Assembly (NCBI GenBank): GCA_031273645.1 | Contig: JAISRM010000042.1 | Span: 1-11,889, forward strand | Source of the DNA: Endomicrobium sp. | Lineage (GTDB): Bacteria; Elusimicrobiota; Endomicrobiia; Endomicrobiales; Endomicrobiaceae | Direction: 5' to 3' | Length of the DNA: 11,889 nucleotides | Shown: one piece after another, positions 4,704 through 11,889 of the stretch | Position numbering within the stretch: position 1 is the first letter of the stretch | How the letters are laid out: each line of letters starts with the position of its first letter | The notes under the pieces: model-generated | What the model saw: only the letters and a program-made list of their open reading frames with translations | Told to the model about the DNA's origin: nothing | The model's database searches: none | Made by a program: the position numbers and the translations under genes

Positions 4704-7316
4704 ATGAATTTAAACAAGTTTACCATAAAGTCTCAGGAAGCGCTGGCCGATGCGCAAAATATAGCCGGCGAATACGGCAATCAGGAACTCGTTTGCGAAC
4801 ATTTATTATACGCTTTGCTTAAACAAAGAGAAGGGATAGTTGCGGCAATAATAAAAAAAATTGCGCCGGAAGGCAGGCAAGACTTCGTATTTGAAAATAT
4901 TTTAAAAGACGTTTTGGCTGAAATAGAAAAAAGGCCGAAAGTTTCCGGCGGAAATTTATATATTTCGCAAAGCTTAAATAAAATACTTTCAAATTCAGAA
5001 AAAGCGGCAAAAGATTTAAAAGACGATTTTATTTCAACCGAGCATATTTTTCTGGCTATGACGCAGGAAAGCAAAGAAAAAATATCTGAAATATTAAAAA
5101 AATACGGGCTTAACAAAGATTCGGTTTTAAAAGCTCTTGCCGCAATAAGAGGCGGACAAAGAGTCAGCGATCAGGATCCTGAAAGCAAATATCAGGCTCT
5201 TGAAAAATACGGAAGAGATTTGACCGAACTTGCAAAACGCGGAAAACTTGACCCCGTTATCGGCAGGGACGAGGAAATACGGCGCTGCATTCAGGTTTTA
5301 TCGCGCAGAACGAAAAATAATCCCGTAATAATCGGCGAGCCGGGCGTAGGGAAAACCGCAATCGTAGAAGGGCTTGCTCAGAGAATAATTTCTAAAGACG
5401 TTCCCGAAACTTTAAAAGATAAAAAAGTGACGGCTCTTGATATGGGCTCTTTGATAGCCGGCGCAAAATACAGAGGAGAATTTGAAGACCGTCTTAAAGC
5501 CGTGCTGAAAGAAATACAGGCTGCCGACGGCAAAATAATTCTTTTTATTGACGAACTTCACACTATAGTCGGCGCGGGCGCTTCAGAAGGCGCGGTTGAC
5601 GCGGCAAATATGCTCAAGCCCATGCTTGCAAGAGGCGAGCTTAAACTTATCGGAGCCACTACGCTTGACGAGTACAGAAAATATATTGAAAAAGACGCGG
5701 CTTTAGAAAGGCGCTTTCAACCGGTTTATACCGGCGAGCCTTCCGTAGAAGACACTATAGCGATACTGCGCGGCATAAAAGAAAAATACGAAGTTCATCA
5801 CGGAGTAAAAATTAAAGATTCGGCTTTAGTTGCGGCGGCGGCTTTAAGTTCAAGATATATTACCGACAGGTTTCTGCCCGATAAAGCCATAGATCTGGTT
5901 GACGAATCGGCAAGCAGGCTGAGAATGGAAATAGACTCAATGCCGGCAGAACTCGACGCTGTCGAGCGTAAACTGCGCCAGCTTGAAATTGAACGCGCCG
6001 CCGTGCGCAAAGAGACCGACGCCGTTTCAAAAGAGCGGCTTGCAAAAATGGAAGAAGAAATAGACAAATTAAAACGGCAATCCGCGCAAATGAAAGCCGG
6101 CTGGGAAAAGGAGAAATCTGCAATCTCGTCGATAAGAAAATTAAAAGCTGAACTGGAAAATTTTAAAACGCAGGAACAAAAAGCGGAAAGAGAGGGCGAT
6201 CTTAACGCGGCGGCCGAAATACGTTACGGCAAAATACCTGATACGCAAAAAAAGCTCGACGCTGAAAATGAAATTCTTGCAAATCTTCAAAAAGAGACGA
6301 AGTTTCTTAAGGAAGAAGTAGATGAGGAAGATATTGCCCAAGTCGTAAGCAAGTGGACGGGTATTCCCGTAACGCGTATGATGGAAGGCGAAATGCAAAA
6401 GCTTCTTAAAATGGAAGATAGGCTTCATGCAAGGGTCGTCGGGCAGGACGAAGCGGTTGCCGCCATTTCAAACGCGGTGCGCCGTTCGCGCTCCGGTCTT
6501 GCAGATCCCAATAAGCCCATAGGCACGTTTTTATTTTTAGGTCCGACGGGAGTAGGAAAAACGGAACTTGCAAAATCGCTTGCGGAACTTTTATTTGACG
6601 ACGAAAAAAATATAGTCCGCATCGATATGAGCGAATATATGGAAAAACACAGCGTATCGCGTTTAATAGGCGCTCCTCCCGGATACGTTGGTTTTGAAGA
6701 AGGCGGGCAGCTTACCGAAGCCGTGCGCAGACGTCCTTTTTCGGTCATCCTCTTTGACGAGATAGAAAAAGCCAATCCCGAAATCTTTAATATAATGCTG
6801 CAGATCTTTGACGACGGCAGGCTTACCGACGCTCAGGCAAGAACGGTTGATTTTAAGAACACGGTAATAATAATGACGTCAAATTTAGGTTCAATTTACA
6901 TTCAGGAAGAAGAAGATTACGATAAAGCCAAAGAAAGAGTTTTGGAAGAACTTCACCTAAATTTTAAGCCGGAATTTTTAAACAGAATAGACGAGACCGT
7001 GATATTTAAGAAACTCGGCGAAAAGGAACTTAACAAAATTATAGATATACAGCTCAAATCTTTTGAAGCGCGCCTTGCGGCAAAAAATATATATGTTGAA
7101 CTTACCGATAAGGCTAAAGATTTTATCTCTCAAAAGGGATACAATCCGGCTTTCGGCGCAAGGCCTTTAAAAAGAGCCGTGCAGACATATTTGTTAAACC
7201 CGCTTTCGCAAAAATTGATTTCCGGCGAATTTAAAGAAGGCGATAAAATTAAAATCGACGCGCCCAAAAATAAAACGCCGCAGGATCTTGAATTTAAGAA
7301 AAGCTACGTAAATTAA
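4704..7316 (+). CDS. clpB: ATP-dependent chaperone ClpB (Hsp100 disaggregase)
   Basis: ClpB is a cytoplasmic hexameric AAA+ machine that, with DnaK, pulls polypeptides out of aggregates after heat stress. The 870-residue length is normal. In order, there is the Clp N-domain (about 1-150); NBD1 with Walker A GEPGVGKT (211-218) and Walker B LFIDE (Asp283, Glu284); and the coiled-coil middle domain (about 400-535), including the ClpB-typical GDLNAAAEIRYGKIP. NBD2 follows with Walker A GPTGVGKT (613-620) and Walker B ILFDEIEKA (Asp685, Glu686), then the small D2 domain with GARPLKR. The middle domain separates it from ClpA, and no ClpP-docking IGF/L loop is apparent. A GGAGGT site (4693-4698) lies 5 nt before the ATG. 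The promoter overlaps a CIRCE operator, implying heat induction. No key residue is missing. Confidence 0.98.
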   Translation: MNLNKFTIKSQEALADAQNIAGEYGNQELVCEHLLYALLKQREGIVAAIIKKIAPEGRQDFVFENILKDVLAEIEKRPKVSGGNLYISQSLNKILSNSEKAAKDLKDDFISTEHIFLAMTQESKEKISEILKKYGLNKDSVLKALAAIRGGQRVSDQDPESKYQALEKYGRDLTELAKRGKLDPVIGRDEEIRRCIQVLSRRTKNNPVIIGEPGVGKTAIVEGLAQRIISKDVPETLKDKKVTALDMGSLIAGAKYRGEFEDRLKAVLKEIQAADGKIILFIDELHTIVGAGASEGAVDAANMLKPMLARGELKLIGATTLDEYRKYIEKDAALERRFQPVYTGEPSVEDTIAILRGIKEKYEVHHGVKIKDSALVAAAALSSRYITDRFLPDKAIDLVDESASRLRMEIDSMPAELDAVERKLRQLEIERAAVRKETDAVSKERLAKMEEEIDKLKRQSAQMKAGWEKEKSAISSIRKLKAELENFKTQEQKAEREGDLNAAAEIRYGKIPDTQKKLDAENEILANLQKETKFLKEEVDEEDIAQVVSKWTGIPVTRMMEGEMQKLLKMEDRLHARVVGQDEAVAAISNAVRRSRSGLADPNKPIGTFLFLGPTGVGKTELAKSLAELLFDDEKNIVRIDMSEYMEKHSVSRLIGAPPGYVGFEEGGQLTEAVRRRPFSVILFDEIEKANPEIFNIMLQIFDDGRLTDAQARTVDFKNTVIIMTSNLGSIYIQEEEDYDKAKERVLEELHLNFKPEFLNRIDETVIFKKLGEKELNKIIDIQLKSFEARLAAKNIYVELTDKAKDFISQKGYNPAFGARPLKRAVQTYLLNPLSQKLISGEFKEGDKIKIDAPKNKTPQDLEFKKSYVN

Positions 7317-7386
7317 CCGCGTCGGCGCTTTCGCGCGCGCAATTTAAAAATACAAGGCAGATAAGTTTAGGAGCGCGGTATTTTTT
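7316..7386 (+). terminator. Possible terminator between convergent clpB and the TMTC-like gene
   Basis: ACCGCG (7316-7321) can pair with CGCGGT (7374-7379), followed by ATTTTTT. A smaller GCGC/TTTC/GCGC hairpin lies inside the long intervening loop. The large loop makes this a weak call. The rest of the 95-nt gap shows nothing else. Confidence 0.3.
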
Positions 7387-7411
7387 AGCGTATTTGATAT
7401 TTTCATAAAAT

Positions 7412-9034
7412 TTAGTTTCCGAGTCTGCGTTTAAGGTATGCGTCCCTTTTTTCTTTTAAAGAATCTTCGATATATTGTACAAATTCATCAAAATTTTCCG
7501 GCGACAAACGCGTTTTATAGACGCTGTCTTTTTTATACTGTTTTGCGGCTTTGAAATTGCCTGCGTATTTTGCGCACAGATACAGATTTGCGTAATTTTC
7601 CGAAGTCTGAAATCCCTCATTTTCAAGAGCTTTTGCAAAAAAGAATTCGGCATTTTTATAATCTTCTTTTACAAAATAATAAACGCCCAGATTATAAAAA
7701 TCCGATGCGTCAAGACCGTCGCTTTTATTTGAGTTCATTATAATTGTAAAAGCTTCGTCAATACGGGCGCTGCGGATAAGCGCCGTTGCGTAGTAATTTT
7801 GTATGACGTTTGGATGATTTTTAAGTTCTGTAAAGATTTGTCCCCAAAATGATTCGCTGTTTTTGAAAACGCCGTTTTTGTTAAACGATATATAAAAAGA
7901 AATACAGATGAACAATGATATAAAAATCAGAAACGTTTTTTTCACTTTATCCGTTTGACTTGCAAAAAAAGAAAAGCATAAAACAATAATGGCAAAAAGC
8001 GGCAAATACATGCGGTTTGCCTGCGCCCACAGTCTGCCGCCCGGTATTGTTGCGCCGATAATAAGAAAAGGAAGTAAAAAATAAAAAGACATTTTTTTGA
8101 CGTTTGATTTTTGTTTTATAAATAAGAAAACAAACAAGGCGACCGATATTATTGCGGTAATAATTATGCTTATTTGCGGCTCAATTCCAAACTGAGTAAT
8201 TAAAAAGAAAGCCCCTGAGAAATATTCCCCGATCATATAAAGGGCAGAAAAATTCAATTTGTCTAAAAACGCGGCGGGGTCTCTTTTCAAACCTAAAAGA
8301 GCAAAATGGCGCGCTATGAAAAACAAGACCGTTACGGCTGTCCATAGAACAAAAATTGCGGGTTTTAGCGCTTTGCCGCGGCTGTTTATATGCGTGAAAT
8401 AGTAAAATAAAAAGACAAAAGGAATAATTACCGCCGATTCTTTTGTGAAAAATAATGCGGATAAAAATATCGCATGTATGGCAAAATAAAAAATTTTACG
8501 CGTTTTGCCTGAAATACTATAAGGCTGAAGTTTGCAATATTCTATGAAAAATACGAGCGATATTAAAAAGAAAATAAGAAACAGAGAATCGTTTCTTCCG
8601 GGGATCCACGTTGCCGTATAAATATTTAAAGGATGAACGGCAAAAAGTTCCGCTGCAAAAAAAGCAAAGACTCTGTTAAAATAATATTTCCGCAGGAAAA
8701 AATATATTATGAAACATGATATTATATGAAGAATTATATTCGTAAAATGGCTAAATTGCGCCGACGCGCCGGCTATTTTATTGTCAATCATAAAAGATAA
8801 TGTGAGAACGGGACGGTAATAAAGCGTAATCCTTCCAAAAAAAACGTTGCTCTTAAAAATATTTAAAACATTGCTGCCGGCATAATGAGGAGCGTTTTGC
8901 AATATAAAGCTGTCGTCGTCGTGGTATGTAAAACCATAATCCGCGGTTTTTGAGTACAGCGCAAAAATTGTCAGAAAAATAATAATGCAGGCAATGACTT
9001 CTACAAGTTTTGAAGAAATAATGTTATTTGTCAT
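7412..9034 (-). CDS. TMTC-like GT-C fold membrane glycosyltransferase with C-terminal TPRs
   Basis: This is a 540-residue protein with many membrane segments over about residues 10-395, then a soluble TPR region (about 400-520). The layout and motifs fit the GT-C superfamily branch that includes the TMTC protein O-mannosyltransferases. There is an acidic first-loop motif YHDDD (37-41), then YYRP (72-75), HPLNIYTATWIPGRND (134-149), FTKES, and a late RMYLPL matching the RYLYLP signature. The first-loop acidic residues are the expected catalytic base and metal ligands. Such enzymes use a polyprenyl-phosphate sugar donor to glycosylate proteins on the outer face of the membrane. The TPRs may present the acceptor. 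The specific sugar and target are unknown. An AAAGGA site (9045-9040 on the minus strand) lies 5 nt before the ATG. It is the only minus-strand gene here and has no adjacent glycan genes. Confidence 0.75.
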   Translation of the reverse strand: MTNNIISSKLVEVIACIIIFLTIFALYSKTADYGFTYHDDDSFILQNAPHYAGSNVLNIFKSNVFFGRITLYYRPVLTLSFMIDNKIAGASAQFSHFTNIILHIISCFIIYFFLRKYYFNRVFAFFAAELFAVHPLNIYTATWIPGRNDSLFLIFFLISLVFFIEYCKLQPYSISGKTRKIFYFAIHAIFLSALFFTKESAVIIPFVFLFYYFTHINSRGKALKPAIFVLWTAVTVLFFIARHFALLGLKRDPAAFLDKLNFSALYMIGEYFSGAFFLITQFGIEPQISIIITAIISVALFVFLFIKQKSNVKKMSFYFLLPFLIIGATIPGGRLWAQANRMYLPLFAIIVLCFSFFASQTDKVKKTFLIFISLFICISFYISFNKNGVFKNSESFWGQIFTELKNHPNVIQNYYATALIRSARIDEAFTIIMNSNKSDGLDASDFYNLGVYYFVKEDYKNAEFFFAKALENEGFQTSENYANLYLCAKYAGNFKAAKQYKKDSVYKTRLSPENFDEFVQYIEDSLKEKRDAYLKRRLGN

Positions 9035-9112
9035 AGCCGTCCTTTGCGCGCTAAGCTGCGTTTTTAAAAAAGTTTAAAGTTTGAATTTTTAGGAAATTTT
9101 GCATAAACAAAA

Positions 9113-9121
9113 TGCTATAAA
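9113..9121 (+). promoter_or_regulatory. Extended -10 element upstream of acn (candidate P1)
   Basis: TGCTATAAA matches the extended -10 form seen twice before cysE and shares AAAATGCTATAA with its proximal copy. No -35 is evident. Transcription from here would give a leader of about 95 nt. Confidence 0.45.
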
Positions 9122-9154
9122 ATAAAAAGAATTGTTGCAAAAAAGCTTAAATAA

Positions 9155-9183
9155 TTGAACATATTTCGACAATATTGTAAAAT
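9155..9183 (+). promoter_or_regulatory. Sigma70-type promoter of acn (candidate P2)
   Basis: TTGAAC (9155-9160), a 17-nt spacer and TAAAAT (9178-9183) make a reasonable promoter with a start near 9190 and a leader of about 34 nt to the GTG. The TTG of the -35 could be mistaken for an upstream start codon. Confidence 0.6.
9169..9178. promoter_or_regulatory. Perfect palindrome ACAATATTGT in the acn promoter spacer
   Basis: This 10-bp perfect dyad sits at the downstream end of the P2 spacer and touches the first base of its -10, a position suited to a repressor. I do not recognise the regulator. In DNA this AT-rich a chance palindrome is possible. Confidence 0.35.
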
Positions 9184-9205
9184 ACAAAACAATAAGCGTT
9201 TAAAT

Positions 9206-9212
9206 AAAGGAG
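9206..9212 (+). promoter_or_regulatory. AAAGGAG ribosome binding site that sets the acn start
   Basis: AAAGGAG lies 11 nt before GTG 9224. It supports that start over TTG 9155, which has no such site and overlaps the promoter. Confidence 0.7.
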
Positions 9213-9223
9213 AATCTAAAAAA

Positions 9224-11140
9224 GTGAATGTTGCAAAAAAAATTATTTCAAAGCATTTGATCAGCGGTTCAATAGAAGCCGGTCGGGAAATAGCTTTAAA
9301 GATAGATCAGACTTTGACCCAAGACGCCACGGGAACTATGGCTTACCTTCAATACGAAGCGATGGGAGTGCCGCGCGTAAAAACCGAACTTTCCGTAAGT
9401 TATGTCGATCACAATACTTTGCAATCGGGTTTTGAAAACGCCGACGACCATAAATTTTTACAGACGATATCCGCAAAATACGGAATAATTTTTTCCCCTG
9501 CCGGAAACGGCATATGCCATCAGGTTCATCTGGAACGTTTCGGCGTTCCGGGCAAAACTTTGATAGGTTCGGATTCTCATACTCCCACAGGCGGCGGCAT
9601 AGGAATGCTTGCTTTTGGAGCCGGCGGCTTAGACGTCGCCTGCGCTATGGTGGGACAGCCTTTTTATATAACGATGCCAAAAATTATAAAAGTCCGCCTT
9701 GTCGGGAAATTGAGAGACTGGGTAAGCGCCAAAGATATAATTTTGGAACTTTTAAGAATAGAAACGGTTAAGGGCGGGCGCGGGAAAATTTACGAATTTT
9801 GCGGCGAAGGCGTTAAAAATCTGTCCGTTCCCGAAAGAGCTACGATTACAAATATGGCAACGGAGCTTGGAGCGACTACAAGCCTTTTTCCGTCGGATGA
9901 GATAACAAGAGATTTTTTAAATCGTCAGGGGCGCGCTCAGGCGTGGACGGAAATTACGCCTGACGAAGATGCCGCTTACGACGGTGAAATTACAATCGAT
10001 TTGCCGTCTCTTGAACCTCTTATCGCCATGCCTCATATGCCCGATAAAGTCGTTAAAGTAAAAGACGTCAAAGGCATTAAAGTTGATCAGGTCGCAATAG
10101 GCAGCTGCACAAATTCTTCTTTTTCGGATATGATGTTAGCCGCCGAAGTTTTGAAAAATAAAAAAATAAATAAAAACGTAAGCTTTGTCGTATCTCCGGG
10201 TTCAAAACAGGTTTTGGCAATGCTTTCCAAAAGCGGCGCTCTTTTTAATATTATAGAAAGCGGCGCAAGAATTTTAGAAAGCGCCTGCGGCCCGTGCATA
10301 GGCATGGGGCAGGCTCCTAAAAGCAAGGCCGTATCGCTTAGAACTTTTAACAGAAATTTTGAAGGGCGCAGCGGCACAAAAGATGCGCAAGTTTATTTAT
10401 GTTCTCCGGAAGTTGCGCTTGCGGCCGCTTTGACCGGCGAAATTGCCGATCCGCGCGATGTTTTAGGCGGCAAACCTACAATTCAAATGCCGGAAAACTT
10501 TTTGGCTGACGACGATCAATTTCAACAGCCTGCGGCCGACGGTTCAAAAGTTGAGGTAATCAAAGGTCCTAATATAGTTTCTTTAAAACAGTTTTCTTTT
10601 GATTTAAAAACAGACGCGACCGTAGCTTTAAAAGTCGGCGATAATATTTCAACCGATCACATACTTCCCGCCGGAGCAAAGATTTTGCCGTTTAGGTCTA
10701 ATTTGCCTAAAATTTCGCAATTTACATATGCGGCCGTAGATCCTGATTTTGCAAGCCGCGCAAAAGATATTAAAGACGCAATTATAGTAGGCGGCGAAAA
10801 TTATGGGCAGGGTTCTTCAAGGGAACATGCGGCTCTTGCCCCGAGATTTTTAAACGTTAAAATAGTTTTGGCGAAATCTTTTGCCAGAATACATCTTGCA
10901 AATCTGATAAACTTTGGAATTATTCCGTTAACTTTTGATGATCCAAACGATTACGATTTGATAAATTTAGGCGACAATTTAGATTTTGCCGACGCCGCCT
11001 CTATACTTAAAGAAGGCAAAGACTTTATAATAGAAGCCGGCGGAAAATATATCAAAACAAAATACGATTTAACGCGCAGGCAAAAAGATATTCTGCTTGC
11101 CGGCGGACTTTTGAACTGGATTAAACAAAACGCCGACTAA
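9224..11140 (+). CDS. acn: Aconitate hydratase, short Aquifex-type form
   Basis: Aconitase interconverts citrate and isocitrate through cis-aconitate using a [4Fe-4S] cluster in the cytoplasm. Starting at GTG the protein has 638 residues, close to the shorter Aquifex-type aconitases rather than the roughly 890-residue AcnA. The catalytic part contains SDSHTPTGGGIGMLAFGAGG. Cluster ligands are Cys295 in IGSCTNSS and Cys355/Cys358 in SACGPCIGMG. The swivel domain follows a linker at about 460-490 and holds GDNISTDHILPAG and GGENYGQGSSREHA, whose SRE arginine contacts substrate. All key residues are present. Homoaconitase or isopropylmalate isomerase is less likely because the swivel domain is fused C-terminally with aconitase-type motifs. 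GTG is chosen because of the ribosome binding site at 9206-9212; residues upstream of it look unrelated to the family. proA follows after 49 nt, probably on the same transcript. Confidence 0.93.
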   Translation: MNVAKKIISKHLISGSIEAGREIALKIDQTLTQDATGTMAYLQYEAMGVPRVKTELSVSYVDHNTLQSGFENADDHKFLQTISAKYGIIFSPAGNGICHQVHLERFGVPGKTLIGSDSHTPTGGGIGMLAFGAGGLDVACAMVGQPFYITMPKIIKVRLVGKLRDWVSAKDIILELLRIETVKGGRGKIYEFCGEGVKNLSVPERATITNMATELGATTSLFPSDEITRDFLNRQGRAQAWTEITPDEDAAYDGEITIDLPSLEPLIAMPHMPDKVVKVKDVKGIKVDQVAIGSCTNSSFSDMMLAAEVLKNKKINKNVSFVVSPGSKQVLAMLSKSGALFNIIESGARILESACGPCIGMGQAPKSKAVSLRTFNRNFEGRSGTKDAQVYLCSPEVALAAALTGEIADPRDVLGGKPTIQMPENFLADDDQFQQPAADGSKVEVIKGPNIVSLKQFSFDLKTDATVALKVGDNISTDHILPAGAKILPFRSNLPKISQFTYAAVDPDFASRAKDIKDAIIVGGENYGQGSSREHAALAPRFLNVKIVLAKSFARIHLANLINFGIIPLTFDDPNDYDLINLGDNLDFADAASILKEGKDFIIEAGGKYIKTKYDLTRRQKDILLAGGLLNWIKQNAD

Positions 11141-11189
11141 GCGGCGAAGCTCTTATGCTGCGTCAATAAAATTCGGGCCGGAGTATTTT

Positions 11190-11889
11190 ATGGAAAATGA
11201 TGAAATAAAATTAGCCGTAACTTTAAAAGCCGCTGCGGCAAAAGAAGCGTCGAGAAGTCTTGGCGCGATGAACTCAAAGCAAAAAAACGATATTCTTGCC
11301 GCTATGGCTGAGGCTCTTGAAAAAAACGCAAAAGAAATAATATTTTATAATGAAATAGACGTTGAGGCGGCAAAAGAAGCCAAAATTTCCGGCGCGCTTC
11401 TTGACAGGCTTGTTTTAAACGAAAAACGCATTTCAGACATGATACAAGGCGTAAAGGATGTAATAAATCTGCCCGATCCCGTCGGAACGCTTGTTGAAGA
11501 TTTGAAATCTCCTTTTGCCATAGACGTAAAAAAAGTCAGAGTCCCGCTTGGCGTTATATCCATGATTTATGAGTCGCGCCCGAATGTTACCGTCGATGCC
11601 GCAACTCTTTGTCTTAAAGCCGGAAACGCAGTGGTTCTAAAAGGCGGTTCGGAAGCTATCAATTCAAACAGGTTTTTGGTTAAAGTAATATCTGAAGCCG
11701 GCGCCGGCGCAAAAATGCCTGCGGGCGCGGTGCAATTTTTAGACACCACCGACAGAAGCGCCGTCGGCGAACTCATACTGTTAGATAAATTTATAGATTT
11801 GCTTATACCGCGCGGCAGCCAAGAGCTTGTAAATTTTATCAGGCGAAATTCTTTAATACCGGTTTTATCGCACGGGAAAGGTTTGTGCC
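11190..11889 (+). CDS. proA: Gamma-glutamyl phosphate reductase, 3'-truncated by the window
   Basis: ProA reduces gamma-glutamyl phosphate to glutamate semialdehyde with NADPH, the second step of proline synthesis, in the cytoplasm. The first 233 codons are visible of a family length near 415. The match runs collinearly from the N-terminal helices (AAAKEASRSLGAM) through LLDRLVLNEKRI, LPDPVG, the highly conserved RVPLGVISMIYESRPNVTVD, CLKAGNAVVLKGGSEA, GAVQFLDTTDR and LIPRGS. It ends at HGKGLC, where the last complete codon (11886-11888) is the catalytic cysteine of this aldehyde-dehydrogenase-like family. The ATG at 11190 has a GGAG site (11180-11183) 6 nt upstream. It lies 49 nt after acn with no terminator between them, so co-transcription is likely. 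Its usual partner proB is not in the window and may lie beyond the end. Confidence 0.95.
   Translation, partial: MENDEIKLAVTLKAAAAKEASRSLGAMNSKQKNDILAAMAEALEKNAKEIIFYNEIDVEAAKEAKISGALLDRLVLNEKRISDMIQGVKDVINLPDPVGTLVEDLKSPFAIDVKKVRVPLGVISMIYESRPNVTVDAATLCLKAGNAVVLKGGSEAINSNRFLVKVISEAGAGAKMPAGAVQFLDTTDRSAVGELILLDKFIDLLIPRGSQELVNFIRRNSLIPVLSHGKGLC

Noticed and set aside
6425..6775. Long open frame on the minus strand inside clpB, and similar opposite-strand frames within clpB, cysE and acn
   Set aside because: They lie wholly inside strongly conserved genes, have no ribosome binding sites, and encode low-complexity Ser/Arg/Phe-rich sequences typical of antisense shadows.
9155..9223. TTG-initiated 23-residue extension of aconitase
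   Set aside because: There is no ribosome binding site for it, it overlaps a promoter, and the residues do not resemble an aconitase N-terminus.

Overview
This window reads as chromosomal DNA from a moderately AT-rich bacterium. Lysine codons are mostly AAA, start sites often carry GGAG-type ribosome binding sites, and intergenic gaps are short. The mix of genes is an MBL/beta-CASP protein, TPR proteins, a histone H1-like protein with an excisionase-type HTH protein, a TMTC-like membrane glycosyltransferase and a short aconitase of the Aquifex type. Together with codon style this reminds me of Elusimicrobiota/Endomicrobia. That placement is an inference from general resemblance, not from a marker gene. 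No rRNA, tRNA, CRISPR array, transposase or prophage gene is visible.

Layout. Positions 1-2776 (+) hold a tight four-gene run: a 5'-truncated beta-CASP metallo-hydrolase, a membrane-anchored TPR protein, a small three-helix membrane protein and a stand-alone DEDDh exonuclease of the DnaQ type. It is closed by an intrinsic terminator at 2816-2854. Positions 2855-3770 hold a very AT-rich regulatory region with a perfect 10-bp tandem repeat abutting a strong sigma70-type promoter. Next come a small HTH protein and a histone H1-like protein with a duplicated N-terminal module and a KKxx tail, then a strong terminator. Positions 3778-4581 hold a duplicated extended -10 promoter segment (two copies exactly 70 bp apart) and cysE. 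Positions 4599-7316 hold clpB, with a TTGACA-N17-TAAAAT promoter overlapped by a near-consensus CIRCE operator. This indicates HrcA heat-shock control. Positions 7412-9034 (-) hold the only minus-strand gene, a GT-C/TMTC-like membrane protein with C-terminal TPRs. Positions 9035-11889 (+) hold a divergent promoter region, an aconitase that best starts at GTG 9224, and the 5' part of proA, which runs off the window at its catalytic cysteine.

How the genes fit together. Most are housekeeping: serine to O-acetylserine for cysteine synthesis (cysE), protein disaggregation (clpB), citrate/isocitrate isomerisation (acn) and glutamate to proline (proA). Aconitase and ProA sit in one likely transcript, which fits a route from citrate through 2-oxoglutarate and glutamate to proline. 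The least conventional parts are the HTH plus H1-like operon with its tandem-repeat operator, the duplicated promoter before cysE, and the palindrome placed inside the acn promoter.
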